From contig NZ_CP033220.1 in the NCBI RefSeq assembly GCF_004006175.1, positions 62,001-126,000 on the forward strand: a DNA stretch of 64,000 nt, written 5' to 3'. Of the stretch, positions 38,675 through 47,722 are shown piece after piece. Below the pieces are notes generated by a model that saw only the letters and a list, made by a program, of their open reading frames with translations, made no database searches and was not told the origin of the DNA. The stretch's first letter is position 1. Each line of letters begins with the position of its first letter. The position numbers were made by a program, and so were the translations under genes. This stretch comes from Parasedimentitalea marina (GTDB lineage Bacteria > Pseudomonadota > Alphaproteobacteria > Rhodobacterales > Rhodobacteraceae).

Positions 38675-39146
38675 GTGCTGACCGCGCATCTGCCGTCAGG
38701 CTATGTGCTGGCCTATGGGATTGGTCGTGGCATTCCGCTTTTGATACCCGCCGCGCTGATCGGGGCCGTGCTGCCGGATCTGGATATGATCTGGTTTCAC
38801 CTGGTCGATCAACGGGCCTTTCACCATCACCGTTATTGGGTGCACATTCCGCTGTTCTGGGCGATAGTGGCCGCTGTTATCCTGCCGGGGTTGGCCCTGT
38901 TTGCACGACGTTACCTGGCCACAGGCGGAATTTTTATAGCGGCGATCTTTCTGCATCTGGTGCTGGACAGTATTGGCGGCGGCATTATGTGGGCAGCGCC
39001 CTTCAATGATCACCTCTATGCACTGGTGACGGTGCCCCAACGCAGGCCCATTGGATACTGTCCTTTGTCCTGCATTGGACCTTTTGTTTGAGGTTGCAGT
39101 TTGGATTGCTGCCGTGTTGCTATGGCGCAAAAGGAGACAGATATGA
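38675..39146 (+). CDS. Membrane protein, DUF457/YdjM-like metal-dependent hydrolase (two frameshifts)
   Basis: About 157 residues from a GTG with GAAGG about 9 nt upstream. [15 protein letters not shown] begins with an H-x-P-x-G motif. [18 protein letters not shown] carries the conserved P-D-x-[17 protein letters not shown] has the His-His-His/Tyr-Trp block, and [12 protein letters not shown] the second H-x-x-L-D. These match the membrane-bound metal-dependent hydrolase group, which has 3-4 helices. The last helix ([12 protein letters not shown]...[14 protein letters not shown]) appears after two restored bases (about 39040 and 39080). The stop then overlaps the rmlD start by ATGA. It is an unusual insertion inside an rml operon, and its role there is unknown. 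Confidence 0.72.
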
Positions 39147-39991
39147 CAGTTTTGGTTTTGGAAAAACCGGTCAGGTGGCGCAGGAGCTGGCGGCGTTTGA
39201 CGATGTGATCTGTCTGGACCGGGCGGCGGCGGATCTGTCTGATCCGGCCGCCTGTGCAGAGGTGATCCGGCAGGCCCAGCCGCAGGCTGTGATCAATGCC
39301 GCCGCTTACACCGCTGTAGACAAGGCAGAGGACGACGAAGCCGCTGCAACGATGATCAACGGGGATAGCCCTGGTGCCATGGCACAGGCCTGTGCTGATC
39401 TGGGCATTCCCTTTGTCGCTATCTCAACCGATTACGTATTTGATGGCAGCGGCACCACGGTCTGGCGGCCAGAAGACGCCACCGGTCCACTGGGGCCTAT
39501 GGCCGCAGCAAGTTGAAAGGTGAACAGCGGATTGCGGCGGCAGGTGGCGCTTACGCCATCCTGCGTACCTCTTGGGTGGTCTCCGCCCATGGCAACAACT
39601 TTGTCAAAACCATGCTGCGGCTGGGCGCCGAACGCGATGCGCTTACCATTGTGGCGGATCAGATCGGTGCCCCCACCATGGCGCGCGACATTGCCGCCGC
39701 TTGCATCACCATGGCGCAGCAGTTGACCGCTGATCCATCCAAGGCCGGGATCTATCATTTCAGCGGCGCACCGCAGACCAACTGGGCCGATTTTGCCCGC
39801 GAAATTTTTGCGCAGGCCAATCTGAACTGCGCGGTCACCGATATTGCCAGCTCCGACTACCCCACCCCAGCGGCACGCCCCCTGAACTCCAGGCTGGATT
39901 GCACCACATTAGAGACTGTTTTGACATCCCGCAACCTGATTGGCGACGCGGGTTAAATGATATTTTGCAAGATTTAGGAGCCTGCACATGA
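39143..39991 (+). CDS. rmlD: dTDP-4-dehydrorhamnose reductase (three frameshifts)
   Basis: About 283 residues. [19 protein letters not shown] (a T is missing near 39160), [33 protein letters not shown], then [10 protein letters not shown] (one C missing near 39500) with the catalytic Tyr/Lys. The tail [19 protein letters not shown] appears after a missing T near 39920. All three repairs recover standard RmlD sequence and a stop that overlaps rmlA by ATGA. It reduces the 4-keto group to give dTDP-L-rhamnose. AAGGAG precedes the start. Confidence 0.93.
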
Positions 39992-40859
39992 CGCAGCGAA
40001 AAGGTATTATTCTGGCCGGGGGATCCGGCACCCGGCTGTATCCGATCACTATGGGCGTCTCCAAGCAGTTGCTGCCGATCTATGACAAGCCGATGATCTA
40101 TTACCCGATCTCGGTCCTGATGCTGGCCGGCATCCGCGAAATCTGCCTGATCACCACACCGCAAGACCAGGACCAGTTCAAGCGCACCCTGGGCGATGGC
40201 AGCCAATGGGGAATATCGCTGACTTATGTGGTGCAGCCCTCGCCCGATGGGCTGGCGCAGGCCTTTATCCTGGCTGAGGATTTTCTGAACGGGGCCGCCT
40301 CGGCGCTGGTGCTGGGCGATAATATTTTCTTTGGTCATGGCCTGCCGGACGTTCTGGCTGCTGCGGATAAACAAGTGTCCGGCGGCACGGTGTTTGGCTA
40401 TCACGTGGCCGATCCGGAACGCTACGGTGTGGTAGATTTTGACGCCGAAGGCAAAGCGCGTGAGATCATCGAGAAACCCGAGGTGCCGCCGTCGAACTAT
40501 GCGGTGACGGGTCTTTATTTCCTGGATGGTACCGCCCGGCGCGGGCGCGTCAGGTCAAACCCTCGCCGCGCGGCGAGTTAGAGATTACCGATTTGTTGCA
40601 GATGTACCTGGATGACGGCCAATTGCGGGTGGAGACCATGGGGCGCGGTTATGCCTGGTTGGACACTGGCACCCATGGCAGTCTGCTGGATGCAGGCAAT
40701 TTCGTGCGCACCCTAGAGAAACGTCAGGGTCTGCAAACGGGGTGCCTTGAGGAAATTGCCTGGAGCCAAAACTGGATTGACGACGCTCAGCTGTCCGCGC
40801 GGGCAAAAATATTCTCCAAGAATGCCTATGGAGAATATCTGCAGGGACTTCTTCGCTAA
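39988..40859 (+). CDS. rmlA: Glucose-1-phosphate thymidylyltransferase (one frameshift)
   Basis: About 290 residues. [17 protein letters not shown] (6-22) is the nucleotidyl-transfer loop, [17 protein letters not shown] the substrate block, and YGVVDFD plus [20 protein letters not shown] complete the active site. One C is missing near 40543. Repair gives [20 protein letters not shown]. The last 90 residues ([32 protein letters not shown]) are intact. It makes dTDP-glucose, the first step of the pathway encoded by the operon that it ends. No T-run terminator is visible in the 148-bp convergent gap that follows. Confidence 0.95.
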
Positions 40860-41007
40860 CGCCGGCCTGATCCTGTTTCCTCTCCGCCTCTGGACACGCG
40901 GCTTGCAAGACCCGTGCCAGGGCGGAACCATGGGGGAAACGTAAAGAGTTTAAGGGTGGCGTCAGTCCAGAGCGGCACCATGGACGCCAAAGCAGCGGGA
41001 CCCGCTG

Positions 41008-41762
41008 CTAGCCCCTCAACTTATCGATAACCCGGCGCAGGGGGGCAGTCACTTTCCAGGAGCGACTGGTGCGCATCACATGCACCACATGCTCATGATA
41101 CGCCCGCTCGGCGAGGGCCTGCTCCTCCAGGTCCCGAAGTTTTGCGCCGTGGCGGACTGCTCATCCTGGGCAGACTGAAGCGCCGCACGCAGATTTTCGG
41201 TCTGTTTCTCAGCCTCTGCCTGCTCGCTGCACAGGAGTGTGGCGAGCTGAGACAACTCCTGATATCGCGTCTGCAACTGTCCCAGCAGAGCGGCCTTTTC
41301 TGCCTCCCGCTGTACAAGTTCTTTTTCCATCTGATCACACCTGGCCTCGCGCTGGTGCAGTTTTTCCTCGAGAGTGGCAATGCGCGCGATTTGCTCCGCA
41401 GAGGGTTCCTCTTTCAAGCGCTTACACTCGGTCTCCAAAACAGCAATCTGAGCTTTGGCGGCGGCGATCTCGGTCCGCGTCTCCTCCAGCTCCCACTTAC
41501 GCTGCTTCAGCGCGCTTTGAGCGGTCCCGAGATCCCCCAACAGCTGCCGTTTCTCGCTTTCGCTCTGTTCCAGGCCGCGAGAGGTATCTAACACTTTTTC
41601 CCGGTCCAAGACCGCAAGGGTCTGGAGCTTCGTATTAGCCGCTTCCATAGCTCGTTCCATTTCTTGAATAGCCCCGTGTTCCTGCTCTAACTGCTTGGAC
41701 AAAGCGTTCCGGCTCTCTGTCACTTGCATCAGTTCTCTTTTGAGTTTTCCTGCCCGCTTCAC
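41008..41762 (-). CDS. Long coiled-coil protein with SWKVTAPLR tail (one frameshift)
   Basis: About 251 residues. Residues 1-215 are a nearly unbroken heptad coiled coil (SKQLEQEHGAIQEMERAMEA; LEETRTEIAAAKAQIAVLE; LEEKLHQREARCDQMEKEL). After one base is restored near 41140, the end reads RTSRSWKVTAPLRRVIDKLRG. A Ser-x-Ser-W-x-x-T-x-P-L-R tail is common at the C-terminus of bacterial glycosyltransferase-associated proteins. The GTG start at 41762 overlaps the sulfotransferase stop in GTGA. One missing base there would instead fuse both into a single sulfotransferase plus coiled-coil protein, which I cannot exclude. Confidence 0.65.
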
Positions 41763-42724
41763 CGCTTCTTTTCACGGGTTTCGGCAACGGCCACTGCCTG
41801 CTGGCCTTGATCGCTCACTTCGGCTTTTAGGTTGCGCGCTTCATTGCTGGTAAATGGCGCAAAGACAGGTCCGGTTCTGTCGAAATCACCTTTAACGCGA
41901 TCCAGGATCTCATAATCGGCAGTGTCCTCACCTTCGGCGGCCCAGCGTTCCAAGACCGCATAGGTATCACTAACCCAGGTCGGCACAGACTGATTCCCCG
42001 CCAGATCATCCTGCTTTTCAAAATGCTTCAGATCGCGGCTCAAAAAGCTCTCAACCTCTTGTTGGCTGGCCTGTGAATGCCCCCGAAACACAAAGCCGAG
42101 CTCTTGTTCAGCTTTGGCGATCTCCCGGGGCCAGTCCTCGATGATCCTCTGAAAACTGGTAAAACACCGGCGCTCGCCTCTGGTGGCAATCTCAGCATCC
42201 AGAACATAGCGCAGCCAGATTATCAGGCCTGCTTCTGCGGAAGCCTTCTTGAGATTTGCTAATGACGCCGCCACTTCCAACGGATTGCGGTGCGTATACA
42301 ATAAAGCTGGTGTACAACCTTCGGCCTCCAGCACCTTTTTCCAAAATGGATAAACCCGGCAAATGCGTGGATCCTTCATAACAAAGAAGGACGAGGACCC
42401 AAATTCGCCCCGCAAAACCTCCCGCGCTTGATCCTGGAACTGCTCTGCCTGCTTGGAATGTTCCCAATCGGCTGGAAAAGGCATCCAGTCCCGCCAGTCA
42501 ATTCCAGCAGATTGCATCAAGGCGTTGTTCAATTCGTAAATGCGTCGGGATTCATAAAACCCCTTTTCGTTTGATGCGGTGGCAGGCATTTCGGTCGTAG
42601 GCAGGCTGCATCCCAATCGAGCTGCAATTCCAGAAAGCGCTGACGTTCCGGAGCGGTGCATTCCCATCACCATCAGAGCAAGCCGTTGGCCTGTCTCCTC
42701 ACCTTCTGGTCTAAGAGACTCCAT
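41759..42724 (-). CDS. Sulfotransferase-like protein, possibly fused to the downstream coiled coil
   Basis: 321 residues from the ATG at 42724. LALMVMGMHRSGTSALSGIAARLG is the PAPS-type P-loop (MHRSGTSA form). FFVMKDPRICRVYPFWKKVL and ALLYTHRNPLEVAASLANLKK give the KDPR and RNPxEVA blocks of this sulfotransferase subgroup, in which fusion to glycosyltransferase or coiled-coil regions is frequent. A GTG at 42823 extends the frame by 33 residues (MGSILYLLCRH...). Neither start has a good ribosome site. It is the last of six sulfotransferase-type genes in the window. Confidence 0.78.
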   Translation of the reverse strand: MESLRPEGEETGQRLALMVMGMHRSGTSALSGIAARLGCSLPTTEMPATASNEKGFYESRRIYELNNALMQSAGIDWRDWMPFPADWEHSKQAEQFQDQAREVLRGEFGSSSFFVMKDPRICRVYPFWKKVLEAEGCTPALLYTHRNPLEVAASLANLKKASAEAGLIIWLRYVLDAEIATRGERRCFTSFQRIIEDWPREIAKAEQELGFVFRGHSQASQQEVESFLSRDLKHFEKQDDLAGNQSVPTWVSDTYAVLERWAAEGEDTADYEILDRVKGDFDRTGPVFAPFTSNEARNLKAEVSDQGQQAVAVAETREKKR

Positions 42725-43002
42725 CACGTCAGCCACAGTTTTATTGGAATGCTTTGTACTGGAAGACAATTGGACGCCTCTGCTGAATAAGTGCCTGCAC
42801 AGCAGGTATAATATGGAGCCCACTTTCTACGTGATCAGCCTCAAAAGTCCAGCTCTTCTCCACATGACGCAAAGGGCCCGCTCGGCTCATTTTTCCCTTA
42901 GCGACGCGCATGAATATCCTGACAGCGGATGGTATCCGTCGCCGCCGAGAGAACCGGCAATCTGCGCGTCTATCCGGTTGCGCCGCGTGCTCAACCGCCC
43001 TC

Positions 43003-43026
43003 AAATGTTTCGCGCGCGAAACATTT
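43003..43026. promoter_or_regulatory. 24-bp perfect palindrome, candidate parS copy 1
   Basis: AAATGTTTCGCG-CGCGAAACATTT is fully symmetric. Its core TGTTTCG...CGAAACA resembles the bacterial parS site TGTTTCACGTGAAACA, with CGCG in the centre and two more base pairs. A second copy lies at 44448, beside parB. It sits 92 bp before the ugd start in a roughly 390-bp non-coding stretch (42725-43117) in which I see no gene. Confidence 0.75.
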
Positions 43027-43117
43027 CTGGTGTTTAAGTCTTTTCCCCCATTGTGCCCCAGCCATGCTCCCTTCAAAATTGCTGCAAAAGTTCGGGCATT
43101 CAGACAAGGAAGATCTC

Positions 43118-44436
43118 ATGCGCATTGCAATGATCGGCACAGGGTACGTCGGCTTGGTTTCAGGCATCTGTTTCTCAGATTTTGGCCATGACGTGATCTG
43201 TGTCGACAAGGACGCAGGCAAAATCGCTCGTTTGCGGGCAGGTGAGGTTCCAATCTATGAACCTGGTCTGGATCAGTTGATGGAAAAGAACGTTGCCGCC
43301 GGGCGCCTCAGTTTCACTGGCGATCTGACTGCGGCGGTGGCCGAAGCGGATGCCGTCTTCATCGCGGTCGGCACCCCTACCCGTCGTGGCGACGGTCACG
43401 CCGATCTCACCTATGTGATGGCCGCCGCCGAAGAGATCGCCGCCGCAATCACCAGTTACACCGTGGTGGTGACCAAATCCACTGTGCCATTGGGCACCAA
43501 TAGGCAAGTTAAACAGGTCATCGCCAAGACCAACCCACAGGCCGATTTCGACGTTGCCTCAAACCCCGAATTCCTGCGCGAAGGCGCCGCCATTGACGAC
43601 TTCATGAAACCCGACCGGGTGGTTGTCGGCGTGCAGAACGAGCGCGCCGCCGAGGTCATGAGTGATATCTACCGGCCCCTGTACCTGCGTGATTTTCCGA
43701 TCCTCACCACCGATCTGGAAAGCGCCGAGATGATCAAATATGCGGCCAATGCGTTTCTCGCCACCAAGATCACCTTTATCAACGAGATCGCGGGCCTGTG
43801 TGAACGCACCGGCGCGGATGTCAAAGAAGTATCGCGCGGCATCGGGCTGGATGGGCGCATTGGCAACAAGTTCCTGCATGCGGGCCCGGGCTATGGCGGC
43901 TCGTGCTTTCCCAAGGACACCGCCGCGCTGGCCCGCATTGGCCAGGACCACGCCTATCCGATGCAGATCACCGAGACGGTGATCCGGGTCAATGACGAGG
44001 TCAAACAGCGCATGGTGGAAAAGCTGCGCGACGCCTGTGACGGCAGTTTTAATGGCAAGACCATTGCGGTGCTGGGCGTGACCTTCAAACCCAATACCGA
44101 CGACATGCGGGATGCGCCCAGCCTGACCATCGTGCGCTGATCGGCGGCGGTGCCCGGGTGCGGGTGGTGGACCCTCAGGGCATGGCCGAAGGCGAGGCGC
44201 TGCTGCCCGGGGTAAAGTGGATGGACGATCCTTATCACGCCGTCCGCAATGCGGATCTGGTGGTGCTGCTGACCGAATGGAACGAGTTCCGCGCCCTGGA
44301 TCTGAAAGTTCTGGCGCGCAAGATGACCAGCCCGCGGATGGTGGATCTGCGCAATATCTACAATGCCAAGGCGGCCAAACGGGGTGGGTTTGAATATTAC
44401 ACCGCTGTGGGACGCGACGAACGGGCCTCAAAATAA
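43118..44436 (+). CDS. ugd: UDP-glucose 6-dehydrogenase (one frameshift)
   Basis: About 439 residues. MRIAMIGTGYVGLVSGICFSDFG binds NAD, DAVFIAVGTPTRRGDG and SNPEFLREGAAIDDF are family blocks, and GPGYGGSCFPKDTAAL carries the catalytic Cys. The C-terminal UDP-binding domain (ADLVVLLTEWNEFRALDL, MVDLRNIYN) is in another frame after a base lost near 44141 in SLTIV...LIGGGARVRVVDP. It makes UDP-glucuronate, an acidic precursor for capsule or EPS. AAGGA precedes the ATG. The gene is framed by two parS-like palindromes and so lies within the plasmid backbone region. Confidence 0.95.
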
Positions 44437-44447
44437 TTTAACATAAT

Positions 44448-44467
44448 ATGTTTCGCGCGCGAAACAT
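44448..44467. promoter_or_regulatory. 20-bp perfect palindrome, candidate parS copy 2
   Basis: ATGTTTCGCG-CGCGAAACAT is the same symmetric core as at 43003, here 11 bp after the ugd stop and 121 bp from the parB stop. Exact recurrence of an 18-bp core at two sites near a parAB module supports a centromere role. Confidence 0.8.
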
Positions 44468-44534
44468 TTGAGCTCATCCGTCGGGCAGGGCAGGGGTAGT
44501 AGTTCGACCCTACAGTATAGATTAGAGATGGAGA

Positions 44535-44558
44535 AAGGCGCCAATAGGCGCCTTTTTT
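44535..44558 (+). terminator. Rho-independent terminator after ugd
   Basis: AAGGCGCC (44535-44542), loop AATA, GGCGCCTT (44547-44554), then a run of six Ts. It separates ugd from the convergent parB. Confidence 0.88.
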
Positions 44559-44588
44559 GTCGTTACACGTCGTCCCGGATCCTTGAGC

Positions 44589-45674
44589 TCAGCGCTGGCT
44601 TAGCCAGAGCCTTAAGGCCTGGATCAGGGTATCATCCACTCCTGCGCCGCTCAGCTCAATCCGGTGGCTGCCCGGCGTATAGCCCAGCCGCAATCCCGGT
44701 GCCACCTGGGTATTGATGCGCGTATCCTGGGCAGGCAGGGGGGTGCGGATCCGGGGAGCCGGGTCAACCGAAGTCTCATTTGGCTCCGCGATCTCAGACT
44801 CTGATTGCCGGGTTAGAGCCTCATCTTCCGCCGCAGTGACCGCCGCCGACAGGATCCGCAACTCGGCCACCGGGGTGTCACGCATGCCGGCCCGCAGGTG
44901 ATTGATCAGGGTCTCGGTAAACTGTGGATCACGGGTGATTTCGCGCACCAGCGCCAGTCCCAGCTTTTCGTTGATCGCCACCGGAAACATCAGTACCGCA
45001 TCCAGCGCCTCGACCAGGGCGATAAAGCTGCCAATCTTTGAGCGTTTGGCACGGGTGGCATTGGCAAATAATCCCTGCAGCGCCATTTTCTGGTTCGGAT
45101 AGACCCCCTCGCGCAGGGCGCGCACCGCAATCCGGGCCCGTTCATAGTGGCTTAGATTGACCCGGATTTCGTTTTCTTCGACCATCGCCACATAGGCGTC
45201 CTGAGCCGTTTCGGGCTGGATCACCAGCGCCTTGATGCTGGCGAATTCAGACTCTGAAGTCTGTTCATAGAGCCGCCTAAGGGCGCAAAGCCGGCGCCAA
45301 CCCGAGATCAAACCATGGGTCTTGCCATCGGGGCGGTCTGTCAGCGTCACCAGCTCGATCGGGGTCTGCTGGCCACGGGCGCGCAGTGACGCCATCAGTG
45401 CGCCCATCTCATCCTCGTCCTGTTCCAGCCGGTCGCGCACCAGATGGGTCTCGTCGATCTGTTCAAGGGCAATGCGTTCGATCAGCCGACCATCGGCGCG
45501 CGCAGTTTCCAGCACGGCGCTCAGCTCGCTTAACGCGGCCTGCGCTGCCGCATCACTGGCAACCTGGGCAATCGGCGCCGCGGTGGCCAGCGGCGCCCCA
45601 AGCGCCGATTTGCTTTCGGGGGCGCTGCTCAGATAGGTGGGCTGCGCCGGGGTCAGGCGTTTGCGTTTGGCCAT
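44589..45674 (-). CDS. parB: Plasmid partition protein ParB (RepB family)
   Basis: 361 residues, intact. The ParB N-terminal domain is at about 68-175: IALEQIDETHLVRDR, SLRARGQQTPIELV, HGLISGWRRLCALRRL and the box VAMVEENEIRVNLSHYERARIAV, where ParB proteins contact CTP and the partner protein. A helix-turn-helix region follows (LQGLFANATRAKRSKIGSFIALVEAL). It should bind the palindromes at 43003 and 44448. It lies 60 bp downstream of parA, in the same unit. Confidence 0.92.
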   Translation of the reverse strand: MAKRKRLTPAQPTYLSSAPESKSALGAPLATAAPIAQVASDAAAQAALSELSAVLETARADGRLIERIALEQIDETHLVRDRLEQDEDEMGALMASLRARGQQTPIELVTLTDRPDGKTHGLISGWRRLCALRRLYEQTSESEFASIKALVIQPETAQDAYVAMVEENEIRVNLSHYERARIAVRALREGVYPNQKMALQGLFANATRAKRSKIGSFIALVEALDAVLMFPVAINEKLGLALVREITRDPQFTETLINHLRAGMRDTPVAELRILSAAVTAAEDEALTRQSESEIAEPNETSVDPAPRIRTPLPAQDTRINTQVAPGLRLGYTPGSHRIELSGAGVDDTLIQALRLWLSQR

Positions 45675-45734
45675 GATTATCTCTCCTCAAGGGGCAAAGA
45701 TCGCCGATCCTGTCCCAAATCCTTTATTAGAGCC

Positions 45735-47135
45735 TTACTCGGCCGCGCGTTGCTGATCCAATTCTGCCCGTCGCCAGATCCCCAGCAGTAAGCGTTTGAA
45801 GGCGGCATAGGTGGCGTCGAATGTTTCGCGGCCCCGGGCATAGGTCTCGCGGTTGAAATCGCGATAGTCGGCCTCGTAGATGCCATTGACCTGCTCGCCG
45901 GCCTGACCGATCAGCGCGGTGAAATCCTGCCGGTGCGGCGACAGAGTGCGGCCCAGATAGGCCTGCATCAGGGCCGCCAGCTCGCCCTGCTGGGCGCCGT
46001 CATAGCGGGTGATGACGGTGCGCACCGCCTCCCACTCAAATCCCATCTCGGGGCGGCCCAGGGCGCGGGCGGCCAGATTCTCGCCATCCTCGATGCTGGA
46101 GAAGGTCGAGTGCAGCATGTCAAAGAAGCGACCGGTGGAATCAAATTCGAGAAACGAGGCCCCCATGGGCACCAGCAGGATGTCAGCCGCCGACAGCCCG
46201 TTGATGGTCAGATACCCCAAGGCCGGCGGGGTATCGATGAAGACCAGATCGTACTCATTCAGCACCCCGTCCGCATCAAGGCGATCCGTCAGCGCATCCC
46301 AGAGTTTCCAGCCGCGCGCCGCCATCCGCCAGACCGGGATCTGGAACTCGGCCCAATAGAGGTTCAGCTGGGCGCCGATCAGATCAATATTGGGCCAATG
46401 GGTGCTTTGGATCACGTCCGCCGCGGTCATGTCCATCGCCGCACTCAGCGCCTCGTCCAGCGGTTGCGGTGCATCGCCACGATCCAGACGGCGCTGGTTC
46501 TCCAGCCGCAGATGCTCGCCATAGTGGCGCGCCAGCAGCGGAAAGGCGGTCTGCCATTCGTCGTCGACCTTGCCCCCGAAGATCGAGGTCATCGAGCCCT
46601 GACTGTCGAGATCAATCACCAGCACCTTGTAGCCGTCCAGCGCCGCCGACATCGCCAGATGCGCGGCCGTTGAGGTCTTGCCAACGCCGCCTTTGAAATT
46701 GGCCACAGCGACAATTTTGGCAGGCAGGCCTTTGGGCCGGTAGGGCAGGTAATCTTTCGCTTTGCTGCCCTGGGCGCCAAAGAACGCCCGCAACTTCAGA
46801 ACCTCATCCAGCGAGAACCACTTGGCGCCGCCTTCGGTTTCGGCCTGACCCTGGGGCAGCTCCGGATTGGCCTTCAGCACCCGGCGAAAATGGGCGCTGG
46901 CTACGGGGATCAGGTAACGGGTGATTTCCCAGGTTGAGAATTGGCGCAGCTGTTTGCGGCCCGCCTCGTCGATGCCACGGCTGGACAGATCATCCCGGCC
47001 CCGGGCGCAGGCGGCAGCAATTTCAGCAAAGCCATGGGTGTCGGTTGAAGCATCCAGTTCAGCCATGGCCGCATCGGGGTCGATGTTGAAATAGGGGGGC
47101 AGCATGGGTGCTGCCTTGTGGGTATCTCTTGCCAT
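45735..47135 (-). CDS. parA: Plasmid partition ATPase ParA
   Basis: 466 residues, intact. The deviant Walker A NFKGGVGKTSTAAHLA lies at 147-162, LVIDLDSQGSM is the A' motif, and DLVFIDTPPALGYLTINGL is Walker B. The 140-residue N-terminal extension has a DNA-binding-type region (KQLRQFSTWEITRYLIPVASAHFRRVL), as in ParA proteins that also repress their own operon. It positions plasmid copies by ATP-dependent nucleoid binding. Transcribed away from repA across the origin region. Confidence 0.94.
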   Translation of the reverse strand: MARDTHKAAPMLPPYFNIDPDAAMAELDASTDTHGFAEIAAACARGRDDLSSRGIDEAGRKQLRQFSTWEITRYLIPVASAHFRRVLKANPELPQGQAETEGGAKWFSLDEVLKLRAFFGAQGSKAKDYLPYRPKGLPAKIVAVANFKGGVGKTSTAAHLAMSAALDGYKVLVIDLDSQGSMTSIFGGKVDDEWQTAFPLLARHYGEHLRLENQRRLDRGDAPQPLDEALSAAMDMTAADVIQSTHWPNIDLIGAQLNLYWAEFQIPVWRMAARGWKLWDALTDRLDADGVLNEYDLVFIDTPPALGYLTINGLSAADILLVPMGASFLEFDSTGRFFDMLHSTFSSIEDGENLAARALGRPEMGFEWEAVRTVITRYDGAQQGELAALMQAYLGRTLSPHRQDFTALIGQAGEQVNGIYEADYRDFNRETYARGRETFDATYAAFKRLLLGIWRRAELDQQRAAE

Positions 47136-47339
47136 AATGCCTTGCCCGCCTGGGTTATCTTTTCGCCGATCCTGGGGTCACGGATGTAAACCTGCCCCCT
47201 GAGATCGATGAATATGCTGTCTTTTTGACTGAATAACAGAAAAGGCGGCACATGGGAATATTCAGCAGACCCCTTTTTCTTTTCTATGAAAATCAGAGGC
47301 CTAAAAGACAGGTGTGCGGCAGATTTTGGGCGCTGAACA

Positions 47340-47443
47340 ATTTTCTGCTCTGTTATTTATGAGTTATATAATAGTTAAGGGACAAGCACTGTCCTCGCAA
47401 AGCCTTTTTTTATTGATCATGCGGGGTGTTTTTTGGGTGTGGG
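47340..47443. other. AT-rich stretch in the repA-parA intergenic region, candidate DNA-unwinding element
   Basis: 47340-47415 is markedly AT-rich (ttatttatgagttatataatagtt) in an otherwise GC-rich replicon and lies just before the iterons. The wider 47136-47722 gap contains no gene. It should also hold the parA and repA promoters. Confidence 0.6.
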
Positions 47444-47504
47444 TGACTCTGAAACCCCGATCAAATGACTCTGATCCCCCGAAACAGTGATTCCGGAACC
47501 CCGT
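47444..47504 (+). repeat. Three 17-bp iterons, 22-bp period, upstream of repA
   Basis: TGACTCTGAAACCCCGA (47444), TGACTCTGATCCCCCGA (47466) and TGATTCCGGAACCCCGT (47488) repeat at exactly two helical turns. This is the usual layout of binding sites for a plasmid initiator. The third copy is the most diverged. Confidence 0.8.
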
Positions 47505-47514
47505 TGCGAGGGGT

Positions 47515-47523
47515 TGTGGATAA
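47515..47523 (-). other. DnaA box in the plasmid origin
   Basis: TGTGGATAA is the exact complement of the consensus DnaA box TTATCCACA. It lies 11 bp after the last iteron. Confidence 0.75.
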
Positions 47524-47722
47524 CTCTAGGGTGAGTGTATTCAAAACCACGAAAACGAGTCACCTGGGAAAGCTGCGATACGCCGCGCATAAACCGGGGA
47601 CCAGCAACGGGCAGAAGAACAATGGCAGCAGCGCTGACAGCGGGAGGGGAGCCAGCTGAAGGGCAGGGGGATTTCTTCCTGTGTGATATTTTGGGGGCGA
47701 TTCCCAAAATGATCTGGTCTCG

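Noticed and set aside
37553-39091. A single 512-residue protein joining RmlB to a membrane domain
   Set aside because: The fusion is created by a lost base near 38272. The correct RmlB C-terminus is in the next frame and ends at 38604.
43106-44436. ugd as a pseudogene with two pieces
   Set aside because: Both halves are fully conserved and one restored base gives normal length, matching the window-wide error pattern.
45826-45840. TGTTTCGCG inside parA as a third parS site
   Set aside because: Only a half site. The other arm is absent.
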